A program made the translations under genes and the position numbers. This document shows positions 1 to 7,644 of a DNA stretch of 16,485 bases, one piece after another. Under the pieces are notes generated by a model. It made no database searches. It worked only from the letters and a program-made list of their open reading frames with translations, and had not been told where the DNA came from. The stretch lies in contig CACWYF010000006.1 in NCBI GenBank assembly GCA_902765035.1, forward strand, positions 1 through 16,485, given 5' to 3'. The DNA comes from an uncultured Eubacteriales bacterium. Lineage in GTDB: Bacteria > Bacillota > Clostridia > Peptostreptococcales > Anaerovoracaceae. Numbering within the stretch: the stretch's first letter is position 1; every line of letters begins with the position of its first letter.

Positions 1-485
1 TTGGCGCCGTAGCCTTCTTCGGACACGATGGTGTCGACATCGGTAGGGTAGCCCTTTGTGAACATATGCTTGTAAGTGCGGATCCCGCGCCTTTCGAGCT
101 TGGCCATGAACTGGTTTACCGAAGGAGCGTCCTCGTAGCGGGTGACGACAACAGAGTTGACCGAAAGGTCGTAGCTTCTGAATTCGTCGATCAGCCTCAT
201 TACCTCGAGGTCGTATGTTATCCCGAAGTCCTGGCGAGTCTTGCTCTTGACTATGTCGCCTGCATAGATGCATATGATGATCTCCGCCTTGTCGCTCATC
301 TTCTGAAGGAGCTTGATCTTGGCATTCTCATCGAATCCCGGAAGAACTCTCATAGCATGCTTGTCCTCGACCAGCTTGCCGCCGAACTCGAGATACAGCC
401 TGCCCTCGCCGCTGTTGATCCGCTCAAGAATGTACTTGGACTGTTCTTCGATATACTTTTCTGCGCTGAACCCCTGCTTTCTCAT
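1..485 (-). CDS. DUF1846 (UPF0371) family protein, 3' end outside window
   Basis: The minus-strand frame opens with ATG at 485 and stays open to the window edge, giving about 161 residues of a family whose members are usually near 500. The N-terminus reads [16 protein letters not shown], followed by [20 protein letters not shown], a hydrophobic strand [26 protein letters not shown] and, near the edge, [17 protein letters not shown] recognise this as the start of the DUF1846/UPF0371 proteins, which are widespread in Firmicutes, have a solved fold and no settled function. A good Shine-Dalgarno (AAGGAAGG) lies just upstream of the ATG. It lies 59 bases downstream of the DUF1934 gene with no clear terminator between, so the two may be co-transcribed. 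The family call is from memory of conserved blocks; the biochemical role is unknown. Confidence 0.85.
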   Translation of the reverse strand, partial: MRKQGFSAEKYIEEQSKYILERINSGEGRLYLEFGGKLVEDKHAMRVLPGFDENAKIKLLQKMSDKAEIIICIYAGDIVKSKTRQDFGITYDLEVMRLIDEFRSYDLSVNSVVVTRYEDAPSVNQFMAKLERRGIRTYKHMFTKGYPTDVDTIVSEEGYGA

Positions 486-544
486 ATCACCCTTCCTTTA
501 TTCCCTGTTTTATATATTTCCGGTATGTTTTTCTGACTGCTCTT

Positions 545-1018
545 CTAAGAAGGCATTACCTCGATCTCGAGTATATTGCGTCTCGAGAAATACTGGTCAA
601 AACTGATCTTGTAGTCAACTGAGATCTTGCCGTATCCGTCCTCATCAAGGTCCTGCTCCAGCTTGTTGGTGTAGACCTCGAGGCTGACTGAATTCATCAT
701 AGGGATCTGGTACCTCGTTATGTTGAGTATGCCCGGCTCGAGCGTCATGTCCATTCCGTCCTCATCGCCCTTGCCGTACCTTCTGATCCTGATGTTGTCA
801 TCGCTCAGCTTTACCAGAGTGTGTAGGTTCTCCAGTCCCGCTTCCTCTGACTCTTCATAGCTTATGTACCTTGCATTATTCTTCTGGTACATAGTACCCT
901 CGGTCAGGATCTCGAGTGATTCCTCCTTTTCCAGCTCACGGCGAAAAGCCTCACCGCTCGGGATGAGGTTCTCTGAGTACTGTGTGCTTGTGATACGAAG
1001 GTTTACGTTCTTTTTCAT
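545..1018 (-). CDS. DUF1934 family (YwiB-like) small beta-barrel protein
   Basis: This encodes about 157 residues beginning MKKNVNLRITSTQ. Of two adjacent ATGs (1021 and 1018), I chose the second: the AGGAG motif ends 2 bases before the first and 5 before the second, and MKKNV is the usual family start. Conserved-looking parts are TEGTMYQKNNARYISYEESEE, the R-I-R-R-Y-G segment, EPGILNITRY and the C-terminal SVDYKISFD. These fit DUF1934, a calycin-like beta-barrel family typified by Bacillus YwiB, often found near argS or cell-wall genes and without an assigned activity. There is no signal peptide or membrane segment, so it should be cytoplasmic. The gene lies downstream of the gcvT-SHMT terminator and leads into the DUF1846 gene. 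An A+T-rich stretch with TATAAA at about 1045-1060 could hold its promoter, but I see no good -35 partner. Confidence 0.8.
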   Translation of the reverse strand: MKKNVNLRITSTQYSENLIPSGEAFRRELEKEESLEILTEGTMYQKNNARYISYEESEEAGLENLHTLVKLSDDNIRIRRYGKGDEDGMDMTLEPGILNITRYQIPMMNSVSLEVYTNKLEQDLDEDGYGKISVDYKISFDQYFSRRNILEIEVMPS

Positions 1019-1104
1019 CATTTCTCCTGAAACCAATATTCCGTTTTATTTTATACTTTATAAACTCTGCGCACAATAGAAAGGCGTTGTTTTCTTCAAT
1101 ATTC

Positions 1105-1137
1105 AAAAGGCGCCCTGCCGTTAAGCAGAGCGCCTTT
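1105..1137 (-). terminator. Rho-independent terminator after gcvT-SHMT
   Basis: The arms AAAGGCGC (1106-1113) and GCGCCTTT (1130-1137) pair perfectly. A further four pairs inside them follow one mismatch, around the loop CGTTAA. On the minus strand the hairpin is followed by TTTTGAAT. It lies about 50 bases past the stop codon of the fused gcvT-SHMT gene. Its near symmetry means it could also act weakly in the other direction, but no plus-strand gene needs it here. Confidence 0.85.
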
Positions 1138-1185
1138 CATCGATTATCGAAATGTCTTGGGGACCTTCAGATTCGTGCGGATGGC

Positions 1186-3852
1186 CTAGAAGCCGATCTT
1201 TCCTGCAAATCCTTCGAGTGTGTCGAGGAATTCCTTGTCGTCGAAGCAGTAGTGCATTGTTGTGTAGTCACTTCTGAACTTCTTGACATCTTCCTTGACA
1301 TCCTTGTTTCTCAGGATGCAGTCTGCCATGATTGCAGCGAGCTTCTTGAATTCAGCTTCGCCGAATCCGAATCTTGTCATTTCGCTTACGCCCATTCTCA
1401 GAGCTCCGGATGCTGTGAAGCCTTCTTCGTCCGGTGTAGCCTGATAGTTGACGATGATGTTGTTTCTCTCGAGTCTGTTAGCGATCTCAGGTCCGTCGCC
1501 GTATCCTACGGAAACGATTACCTGATGTGTCTCAGTGTAGTCATTTGCAGGATCTCCGCAGACATCCAGACCTTCAGCCTTGAGAGCCTTAGCGAAGCAC
1601 TTAGCATTGTTGATGATGTTCTTCTGATATTCATCCTTGAAGGTGTTCATCTCGTATGCTGCCATTGCGAGACCGAGCATTGTTCCGAGGTGGTGGTTGG
1701 AAACGCTTCCAGGGAATGCTCTTCTCTCAACTGTTTCCCACAGACCGTACTTGAGGTCGTCTTCCTTGTAGTTCATAGCTACAACACCTCTCTGAGGTCC
1801 GAAGAATGTCTTGTGTGTTGAACCTGTTACGATCTCAGCACCTTCCTCGAACGGCTTCTGGAAGTAGTCGCCTACGATACCGAGAACGTGAGCCATATCG
1901 TACATGATTGTTGTATCGATGCCCATGTCATCTACGAACTTACGGATCGCAGCTACAGGCTCCTTATGGAGAACCATGGACTTACCGAAGATGATGAATT
2001 CAGGCTTGTACTCCTCGATTACCTTCTTGGTCTCTTCTACGTCGATCTTGAAGATGTTGTCCTTGCATACAGGGAAGTTTACAACTGCGCTTCTCTCTGT
2101 CTTAGGGTCGATTGCAACGTAGTCATGCAGAGCGCCCATCGGCTGAGCTGAAAGGTGTCCGCCCTTGATGATGTGGTTGTTCAGGATGTATCCGAGTCTC
2201 TGCGGAGTCTGCTTTCTGTTCAGTCTGTTCTTCCAGTCCATGAGAGCTGAGAATGCGCACATGTTGGACATCTGACCGGAGATAACTCTTGTCTCTACCT
2301 CTGTGCAGCCGAAGTACTTCTTGAGTTCGTCTACAGCGATCTGCTCAGCTTCATCGATGAATCCTGTGCCCTGATAATAGAAGATATCCTTGTCATAGAA
2401 GGATTTTACCTTCTTGTGCTCAGCATAACGTGCACTCGGATCGCTTGCGGCAAGCATCTGAACTGCCCTGGATGGAGTGTTCTCTGACGGAATCAGGTTG
2501 ATGCACTCTTTCTGTCTCCAGAGGTGGTTCCTCTCAGCCTTCTTGATGAGGTTGAGAGCCTTGAGGTTAGCAGGCTCATCTGAGAATTCCATTTCGCTGA
2601 TTTCTGTTCCGTAGATCATCGGACGGGCGAATGGAGGTGCCATTGTGTCGAGGTGCTTCTCAACGATAACAGCAGCGACCTTCTTGCCTCTTACGTCTAC
2701 TTCTACTGCGTCATCAGGCAGTACATCGCAATCAATGTAGCAGAGACCGATTGATCTCTTAACGACCTCATCTGTGATAACGCTCTCGAGGCCTTCGCCT
2801 TCTGCCTTATAGTAAGGAACCATGGTTCCTGATGTTACGAATCCGATTTCCTTGCCATCCTTGAAGATCGGCATGCCCTTACGGAGTACGCCTCTGCCTG
2901 TCAGTGCGATAGGCATTACTCTTCTTGGAAGAACGTCGGACATGCTGTAGTCTCTGTTCTGAACCTTGTCGAACGCTTCCTTCTGCTTAGCGAGTGCAGC
3001 GCGGCCGATGTAGTCGCCCTTGCGGTCTGAGAAGGATACTGCGAACTTAGCAAGAGATACTGCGAAGATCGGCATCGGGATATCGTCAGGTCCAGGTTCT
3101 TCGCCCGGCTCGAAGTACATCTCATGTCCGTAGAGCGGCATTCCTGCCTCGAGTCTCAGTGTGTCACGTGCACCAAGTGCAGCAGGCTTTGCACCGAGCT
3201 CTTCCATTCTCTTCCAGAACCACTCAGCATCCTCTGACTTAACAAATACTTCGTATCCCAGAGGCTCGCCTGTATAACCTGTCTTAGCTACATAAGCCTC
3301 ATGTCCTTCGAAGTCGATATGGTTAAGAGCATTCTTCCAAGGCTCTGTTACAGCGACGCCGCCGGCAAGCTGTGTCAGAAGTTCCTTACTCTTAGGGCCC
3401 TGTACAGCGATGGATGCCCAGTCAGCTGTGATGTTGGTCAGTGTGCAGTCATAGTCCTTGATAACCTCGCAAAGATGCTCGAGGTCCTTGTCAGTGTTTC
3501 CTGCATTGACTATCAGAAGATAACGCTCTTCAGAGAAACGATAGAGATATGCGTCATCGATAGCTTCGCCCTTCTCATTAGGGATGATGCTGTACTGCGC
3601 CTTGTTGAGATCAAGTGCCTCAACGTTGCTGGTCAGCACGTGCTGGAGGAACTTTACCATGTCCGGTCCCTCGATGATGAGTCTTCCCATGTGGGATACA
3701 TCGAAGAGTGAGCAGAAATGTCTTGTGTAAAGATGTTCATCAATGATACCCTGCGGATACTGGATAGGCATTTCCCATCCACCGAAGTCTACCATCTTGC
3801 CGCCCTCAGCTACGTGTACGTCGTAAAGCTGTGTACGTTTAAGCTCTGCCAT
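1186..3852 (-). CDS. Fusion of aminomethyltransferase (GcvT) and serine hydroxymethyltransferase-like enzyme
   Basis: One uninterrupted 888-residue chain. Residues 1-~408 are a glycine cleavage T-protein: FGGWEMPIQY, FDVSHMG, IIPNEKGEAIDDAY (folate-contacting Asp region, ~99-100), TGYTGEPLGYEVF (~191-203) and LGARDTLRLEAGMPLYGHE (~226-244). Residues ~425-888 are a PLP fold-type I SHMT-like domain: SEN with Glu457, YAEH (~476), GGH with His566, YDMAH (Asp652/His655), GSTHKTF with the PLP lysine Lys681, and Arg819 in GALRMG. All the usual SHMT active-site residues I can check are present. GcvT makes methylene-THF from the H-protein-bound aminomethyl group, and SHMT uses methylene-THF plus glycine to make serine, or the reverse. 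The T half is longer than the usual 360-370 residues because of inserts near 246-262 and 285-310. AAGGAG (3866-3871) and AGGAAA (3858-3863) precede the ATG. The gene is driven by its own promoter and glycine riboswitch. GcvP and GcvH are not in the window. That both domains are active is inference. Confidence 0.93.
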   Translation of the reverse strand: MAELKRTQLYDVHVAEGGKMVDFGGWEMPIQYPQGIIDEHLYTRHFCSLFDVSHMGRLIIEGPDMVKFLQHVLTSNVEALDLNKAQYSIIPNEKGEAIDDAYLYRFSEERYLLIVNAGNTDKDLEHLCEVIKDYDCTLTNITADWASIAVQGPKSKELLTQLAGGVAVTEPWKNALNHIDFEGHEAYVAKTGYTGEPLGYEVFVKSEDAEWFWKRMEELGAKPAALGARDTLRLEAGMPLYGHEMYFEPGEEPGPDDIPMPIFAVSLAKFAVSFSDRKGDYIGRAALAKQKEAFDKVQNRDYSMSDVLPRRVMPIALTGRGVLRKGMPIFKDGKEIGFVTSGTMVPYYKAEGEGLESVITDEVVKRSIGLCYIDCDVLPDDAVEVDVRGKKVAAVIVEKHLDTMAPPFARPMIYGTEISEMEFSDEPANLKALNLIKKAERNHLWRQKECINLIPSENTPSRAVQMLAASDPSARYAEHKKVKSFYDKDIFYYQGTGFIDEAEQIAVDELKKYFGCTEVETRVISGQMSNMCAFSALMDWKNRLNRKQTPQRLGYILNNHIIKGGHLSAQPMGALHDYVAIDPKTERSAVVNFPVCKDNIFKIDVEETKKVIEEYKPEFIIFGKSMVLHKEPVAAIRKFVDDMGIDTTIMYDMAHVLGIVGDYFQKPFEEGAEIVTGSTHKTFFGPQRGVVAMNYKEDDLKYGLWETVERRAFPGSVSNHHLGTMLGLAMAAYEMNTFKDEYQKNIINNAKCFAKALKAEGLDVCGDPANDYTETHQVIVSVGYGDGPEIANRLERNNIIVNYQATPDEEGFTASGALRMGVSEMTRFGFGEAEFKKLAAIMADCILRNKDVKEDVKKFRSDYTTMHYCFDDKEFLDTLEGFAGKIGF

Positions 3853-3900
3853 TGTCTTTTCCTTTCTCCTTACATATTTTCCTTTGGGTTAACAATTAGC

Positions 3901-3942
3901 GACAAATAAAATAAGCATAGTAAACCCGTAAGCTTACCATGC
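3901..3942 (-). terminator. Riboswitch expression-platform terminator
   Basis: On the minus strand GCATGGTAA (3934-3942) pairs with TTACTATGC (3915-3923), nine pairs including one G-U, around a ten-base loop. It is followed by TTATTTTATTTG. The first arm begins right at the 3' strand of the second glycine aptamer, so aptamer folding and terminator folding can compete. This is how the riboswitch could act at transcription level. It lies about 60 bases before the gene's ATG. Confidence 0.8.
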
Positions 3943-4130
3943 CTCCGTCATTACCTGAGAGATTCCCTTCTGCATAAATCGCGTATTCATAGCTTCCGGT
4001 TGCCCCTTTGGTGCGTGCTCTCCGGCGCGCTCTCCGAAGTATCGTCCCGGTCCGATCCTTTTGCCTGAGAGTTTTCGCATTCACCTTCGGCGCCGCCAGG
4101 CGGTCTCTCTCGGCCCGTTCATCCGACATT
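3901..4130 (-). promoter_or_regulatory. Tandem glycine riboswitch controlling gcvT-SHMT
   Basis: The leader carries two copies of the glycine aptamer signature. The first aptamer (about 4041-4128) shows GAGAGA, then CCGAAGG, then ACTCTCAGGCAAAAGGA. The second (about 3942-4038) shows GGAGAG, ACCAAAGGGGCAA and ATCTCTCAGG. A short linker of only a few bases separates them, the usual cooperative tandem arrangement. A terminator hairpin directly follows the second aptamer (3915-3942). In known cases glycine binding prevents termination and switches on glycine-cleavage genes. Placing such a switch in front of GcvT-SHMT fits that catabolic role exactly. The ON direction here is inferred from the family, not shown by the sequence. 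Confidence 0.93.
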
Positions 4131-4147
4131 TTCCATTTGACTATATA

Positions 4148-4177
4148 AGTATAGCATTCTGCCGAGATTCGGGTCAA
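4148..4177 (-). promoter_or_regulatory. Sigma-A type promoter for gcvT-SHMT leader
   Basis: On the minus strand TTGACC (4172-4177) and TATACT (4148-4153) are separated by 18 bases. The predicted start near 4141 lies just before the first glycine aptamer. The promoter sits within 20-40 bases after the folC stop, so the riboswitch transcript can start independently of the upstream folC operon, although read-through from folC would also pass through the riboswitch. Confidence 0.8.
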
Positions 4178-4189
4178 TGATTGACAGCC

Positions 4190-5464
4190 CTATGACACGC
4201 AATCCTCACAATAGTTGAGCACCTCGCCTGCGAGGTAGAGTGACCCGAAGCACACTGCCGGTCTCTTATTTGCTGCGGCGCTGCCGCACACGGCCCTGAT
4301 CGCTTCACCAAGATCGCTGTATGCATAAGTATCGAAGCCTCTTGCCCGGATGGTGTCAGCCAGCGCCTCCACTCCGAGGGCTCTCTCATTCTCAGGAGCG
4401 ACGCAGTGGAACGATGCTGCATACGGGCCAAGGATGTCTATCATCTGGGTGTAGTCCTTGTCCGCGAGGATGCCGAGCAGGAAGTCGACCTTCTGTCCCG
4501 GAAGCAGTGCGTCTAGACTTTCCGTCATGGCTTCCGCGCACTGCGGATTGTGTCCTCCGTCGAGTATGAAGAGCGGATCTCTTGAGAGTATCTGGAAGCG
4601 CGCCGGCCACTTCACTTCAGCCAGGCCCCTGCGCACTGCCTCATCGGAAATATCCCAGCCCTGTTCTCTCAGCTCACGGACTATCTCCATCACTACGGAT
4701 GCGTTCCTCAGCTGATGCTCTCCGTGGAGCGGCAGCCTGTACGTCTTTCCCTCCCACTCGAATACCTGTCCGTCAAGATCTCTGCTGACGAGCCTGATCC
4801 CGGACGGATCCGCGAAAACAAGCGGCGCGCCGTTCTCCTTCGCGACCTCTGATATGATCGCTTTTACCTCCGGCACATTGTCATACGAAACGACTCTGCA
4901 TCCAGGTTTGATTATCCCGCTCTTGGTGCGTGCGATCGCTTCGATCGTGTCACCGAGATATTCGGTATGCTCAAGCCCGATGTTGGTGAGAACAGCTACC
5001 TCAGGCGCATCTATGACATTGGTGCTGTCGAACTCTCCTCCCATCCCTACTTCGAGGACAACTATGTCGCAGTTTTCCTCCAGATAGTACTGAAAAGCCA
5101 CAGCAGTCACCATCTCGAACCAGCTCGGATGATCCTCCATCGTCTCAGCTGCGTCACGGAGCTTTTCCGTTACCTCCGCGAGGCGGTGCTCAGGGATGTT
5201 CTCTCCGTTTACCTGTATGCGCTCACAGAAAGTCTGTATATACGGCGATGTGTACAGGCCGGTCTTATATCCCGCCGCCTGAAGGATGGACGCAGTCATC
5301 GCACAGGTGCTTCCCTTGCCGTTGCTTCCTGCAACGTGGACAAAACGGAGTTTCTTCTGCGGATCTCCGAGTTTTGCGGTCAGCTCTCTTGTGCGTCCGA
5401 GCCCGAGCCTTGTCTTGCTCCATGTGTAATTCTCAAGATATGCGAGTGCTTCTTCGTATGTCAT
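4190..5464 (-). CDS. folC: Folylpolyglutamate synthase / Mur-ligase family
   Basis: The 424-residue protein adds glutamate residues to reduced folates using ATP, which retains them in the cell and raises affinity for folate enzymes. It shows the Mur-ligase P-loop GSNGKGST (46-53) and the folate-loop motif TSPYIQTFCERIQVNGE. It also has EVGMGGEFDSTNV, LTNIGLEHTEYLG with the metal-binding His, and in the C-terminal domain FILDGGHNPQCAEA. The length is normal for FolC. An AGAGGATC ribosome-binding site precedes the ATG. It is the last gene of the larB-hydF run, 54 bases after the DUF362 gene, and has no terminator of its own before the gcvT-SHMT promoter. Whether it also has dihydrofolate synthase activity cannot be told: with a folate importer (folT) nearby, salvage may matter more. 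Confidence 0.95.
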   Translation of the reverse strand: MTYEEALAYLENYTWSKTRLGLGRTRELTAKLGDPQKKLRFVHVAGSNGKGSTCAMTASILQAAGYKTGLYTSPYIQTFCERIQVNGENIPEHRLAEVTEKLRDAAETMEDHPSWFEMVTAVAFQYYLEENCDIVVLEVGMGGEFDSTNVIDAPEVAVLTNIGLEHTEYLGDTIEAIARTKSGIIKPGCRVVSYDNVPEVKAIISEVAKENGAPLVFADPSGIRLVSRDLDGQVFEWEGKTYRLPLHGEHQLRNASVVMEIVRELREQGWDISDEAVRRGLAEVKWPARFQILSRDPLFILDGGHNPQCAEAMTESLDALLPGQKVDFLLGILADKDYTQMIDILGPYAASFHCVAPENERALGVEALADTIRARGFDTYAYSDLGEAIRAVCGSAAANKRPAVCFGSLYLAGEVLNYCEDCVS

Positions 5465-5518
5465 GTATCTGATCCTCTGTCAGTCGGTTATGATATTGCT
5501 GTTGATCTTAACAGTCAG

Positions 5519-6616
5519 TTACTGATTATTACTGAGAGCCAGTTCTCTCAGCGCAGTATATATATCTTCTTCCTTCGGCGGGCACCCTTTGATGCAGAAG
5601 TCGAACTTCGCCGTGCAGTTGCCGACGCCGATCTCTCCGGTCCTGCCTCTGTGCCCCTGTCCGATGCTTATCTGTGCAGGCAGTCTGTCAAGAAGACCTT
5701 CTTCTCTCAGGCGGTCGAGCGCCGGTATGAGGACTCCGTAGCAGGCGCTGCATGAATCGACTTCATCCACTGCATAGCTGACATCCAGATGTCTGTGCTC
5801 CGGCAGATCCTCGAAAGGCTCGCCCTCACAGGTTATAAGCCTGAGGTCCGAAAGATCGCTGCTGCCGATCCCAAGTCTGTCTGCCAGGCCTACATATTCC
5901 ACATCACCGGTCTCATAGCCGAGCAGTGAGCATACATATGCGTCCACCAGTACAGGGTCGCAGGCTGTCATGACGCAGTTGCGGACTACCGGGCTTCCGC
6001 CCTCTTCGAAGTCAAGGTCTCCGCAGATGTGGTCTATGACGATAAAGTCCTGATGAATCCCCGCATTCAGGTGTGCGATCGGCTTATGCAGACCCATCGT
6101 GTGGAACCTTCTCTTCTCGGTATTCGGGATCAGTCCCTTCATGTTCTTGAGCGCACAGGTTATGTGCGTCTGGCAATGTCCCTTCAGAACAGGCACGTTG
6201 ATCAGGAAATCCCAGTCCTTTACGCACCTGCATATCTCCAGATCCATTCCGCCGCAGTCCACGGATACGCCTTTCTGCTTCTGCATGTCGAGAAGCTCCA
6301 CGCCGTATTCTGCCGCGAGCGAATTGTATCCGCAATAGTCAAAAGCTTCAGCAGTTTTGTCTCCTACCCACGAGCCTTCTGCTATGACGATATTGCCGTA
6401 TCCTCTTTCCTGCAGGAACTCTATAATGCCCGCAACCACCTCGGGATGCGTCGTTCCGCCGAACTTCGCCGGTGCCGGCGTGACAAGATTAGGCTTGACC
6501 GCGATCTTAGCCGCTTTGCCAGGCAGCATCTCCTCAAGGCCCGACTGCACCAGCAGGCGCTTTGTCATCTCCTTGTAGTCCGTTCCGTACAAACGCCATA
6601 TTTCATTCCGGTTCAT
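5519..6616 (-). CDS. DUF362 domain protein with C-terminal cysteine cluster
   Basis: The 365-residue protein opens with a DUF362 core: KIAVKPNLVTPAPAKFGGTTHPEVV (about 37-60), NIVIAEGSW, LINVPVLKGHCQTHITCALKNMKGLIP and MTACDPVLVDAYVCSLLG. These blocks are typical of DUF362 proteins, whose activity is not established. The C-terminal quarter carries CSAC and then the spaced cysteines of NCTAKFDFCIKGCPP, five in all, which could hold an iron-sulfur cluster or another metal. There is no separate ferredoxin 2[4Fe-4S] motif of the classic kind and no signal peptide. Its ATG abuts the stop of the upstream YjbR/MGMT gene (TAG-ATG, no spacer), so translation is probably coupled. Sharing an operon with hydF, a folate-rescue enzyme and folC hints at a redox, cofactor or folate role, but that is only context. 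Confidence 0.85.
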   Translation of the reverse strand: MNRNEIWRLYGTDYKEMTKRLLVQSGLEEMLPGKAAKIAVKPNLVTPAPAKFGGTTHPEVVAGIIEFLQERGYGNIVIAEGSWVGDKTAEAFDYCGYNSLAAEYGVELLDMQKQKGVSVDCGGMDLEICRCVKDWDFLINVPVLKGHCQTHITCALKNMKGLIPNTEKRRFHTMGLHKPIAHLNAGIHQDFIVIDHICGDLDFEEGGSPVVRNCVMTACDPVLVDAYVCSLLGYETGDVEYVGLADRLGIGSSDLSDLRLITCEGEPFEDLPEHRHLDVSYAVDEVDSCSACYGVLIPALDRLREEGLLDRLPAQISIGQGHRGRTGEIGVGNCTAKFDFCIKGCPPKEEDIYTALRELALSNNQ

Positions 6617-7642
6617 CTATCTGTTGCTCTCCATTGTTTTCTGTATTGTCTCCGCATCGTCTGCCGTGATGGCGTACCTGTCCATATCAACGCAGCCGTT
6701 GGCTTTGAACTCCACACCCTCTTTTTCGAGGAGCTGCCTCTGTTCAGTCCAGCCCGGTGCAGTCCTCCCGGCGTGATTCACGACTCTGTGGCAAGGATGC
6801 TCACCGTATCTGTCCTGCATGCTCATTATCCTGCCGACCAGGCGGGAGTTCTTAGGTATGCCGGCAAGCCTGGCTATCTGGCCGTACGAAACGACCTTTC
6901 CTGCAGGTATGCTGTCGGCAATGCCGAGGACTTTTCTGATCAGGGGTTCATTCAGTGCCTTACCGCTCCCGGAAGTCAGTCTGTAGCTGTCCTCTATAAG
7001 GCTGAGCACTGCTGCATCTTCAAGCTTATCATCAAGGATGACGGATATCCATTTGTCATGATTCATGTGATACGCAGGATATACGCCCGGCATCCTGAGA
7101 GTGTCATCCCGCCGGGACTCATCCGCCTTGAGATTCAGCACATCGACATCCTCCTCTGCAGCATCCGGCTCCAGCAGGCGCCTGTCAAGATTCATCAGCA
7201 GCCCGAACCACTTCTGATTGTTGTTGTGCCTGAAAACTCCTGACGGTGCATGCGCGCCCTCATCCCAAGGAAAGTCCGGCGTCACCTGATACCGCTCAGC
7301 AATCACCTCTGTGATGCGGTTGCTCTGATCCGATGCGAACGCGACCTCCCTGCAGCACTTCTCCGCAACGTCCCTCAGCACCTCTTCATATGCAGCCCTT
7401 ACGGTGTTGACATATGCGCCTGTGTAATTGGGCATCCTGAGCTGAACATATTCCTCATCATTCATGTTGTCGAGCACTCTGCCCCTGACCTGACCGTTCT
7501 CGTGCACGGTCAGCACAGCGGTAAAATCCCCGTCCATGAAGTCCTTTTCGAGGATATAGCTCGTTCCTTTTCTTGCAAAACCATAGGCCTCCATGCGTTC
7601 AGTGTCGAACCGCATGCGGCTGAATATCTTCTGTTCGATCAT
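6617..7642 (-). CDS. MmcQ/YjbR-like domain fused to O6-methylguanine-DNA methyltransferase domain
   Basis: A 341-residue two-part protein. Residues ~1-222 resemble the MmcQ/YjbR (CyaY-like fold) family in its long Firmicute form: YGFARKGTSYILEKDF, VLTVHENGQVRGRVLD, GAYVNTVRAAYEEVL, PDFPWDEGAHAPSGVFRHNNNQKWFGLLM and YPAYHMNHDKWISVILDD. Residues ~230-320 are an alkylguanine transferase core: IPAGKVVSYGQIARLAG (helix-turn-helix start) and EHPCHRVVNHAGR with acceptor Cys284 in PCHR, then LLEKEGVEF. Because the Cys is present it is not a cysteine-less alkyltransferase-like protein. It also lacks the usual MGMT N-terminal domain. Its start lies 2 bases after the stop of the cyclo-ligase gene, with only a weak AAAGAG upstream, suggesting translational coupling. 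Direct repair of O6-alkylguanine is the likely role of the C-terminal half; the first half may aid DNA binding. The fusion is unusual to my knowledge. Confidence 0.85.
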   Translation of the reverse strand: MIEQKIFSRMRFDTERMEAYGFARKGTSYILEKDFMDGDFTAVLTVHENGQVRGRVLDNMNDEEYVQLRMPNYTGAYVNTVRAAYEEVLRDVAEKCCREVAFASDQSNRITEVIAERYQVTPDFPWDEGAHAPSGVFRHNNNQKWFGLLMNLDRRLLEPDAAEEDVDVLNLKADESRRDDTLRMPGVYPAYHMNHDKWISVILDDKLEDAAVLSLIEDSYRLTSGSGKALNEPLIRKVLGIADSIPAGKVVSYGQIARLAGIPKNSRLVGRIMSMQDRYGEHPCHRVVNHAGRTAPGWTEQRQLLEKEGVEFKANGCVDMDRYAITADDAETIQKTMESNR

Positions 7643-7644
7643 TT

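Noticed and set aside
1040..1075. Possible promoter for DUF1934 (TTGTGC with TATAAA)
   Set aside because: The spacing is only 15 bases and the -35 box is poor. It is too weak to list as a feature.
1087..1821. 244-residue plus-strand open frame opposite the SHMT domain
   Set aside because: It is antisense to a conserved domain with intact catalytic motifs, has odd Cys/Ser-rich composition and no plausible start signal.
4967..5755. 262-residue plus-strand open frame opposite folC and DUF362
   Set aside because: It crosses two real genes on the other strand and shows no domain or start signal.
6029..7243. 404-residue open frame on the plus strand opposite the DUF362 and MGMT genes
   Set aside because: It spans two well-supported minus-strand genes and their junction, matches no family I recognise and has no ribosome-binding site. 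It is a codon-bias shadow.
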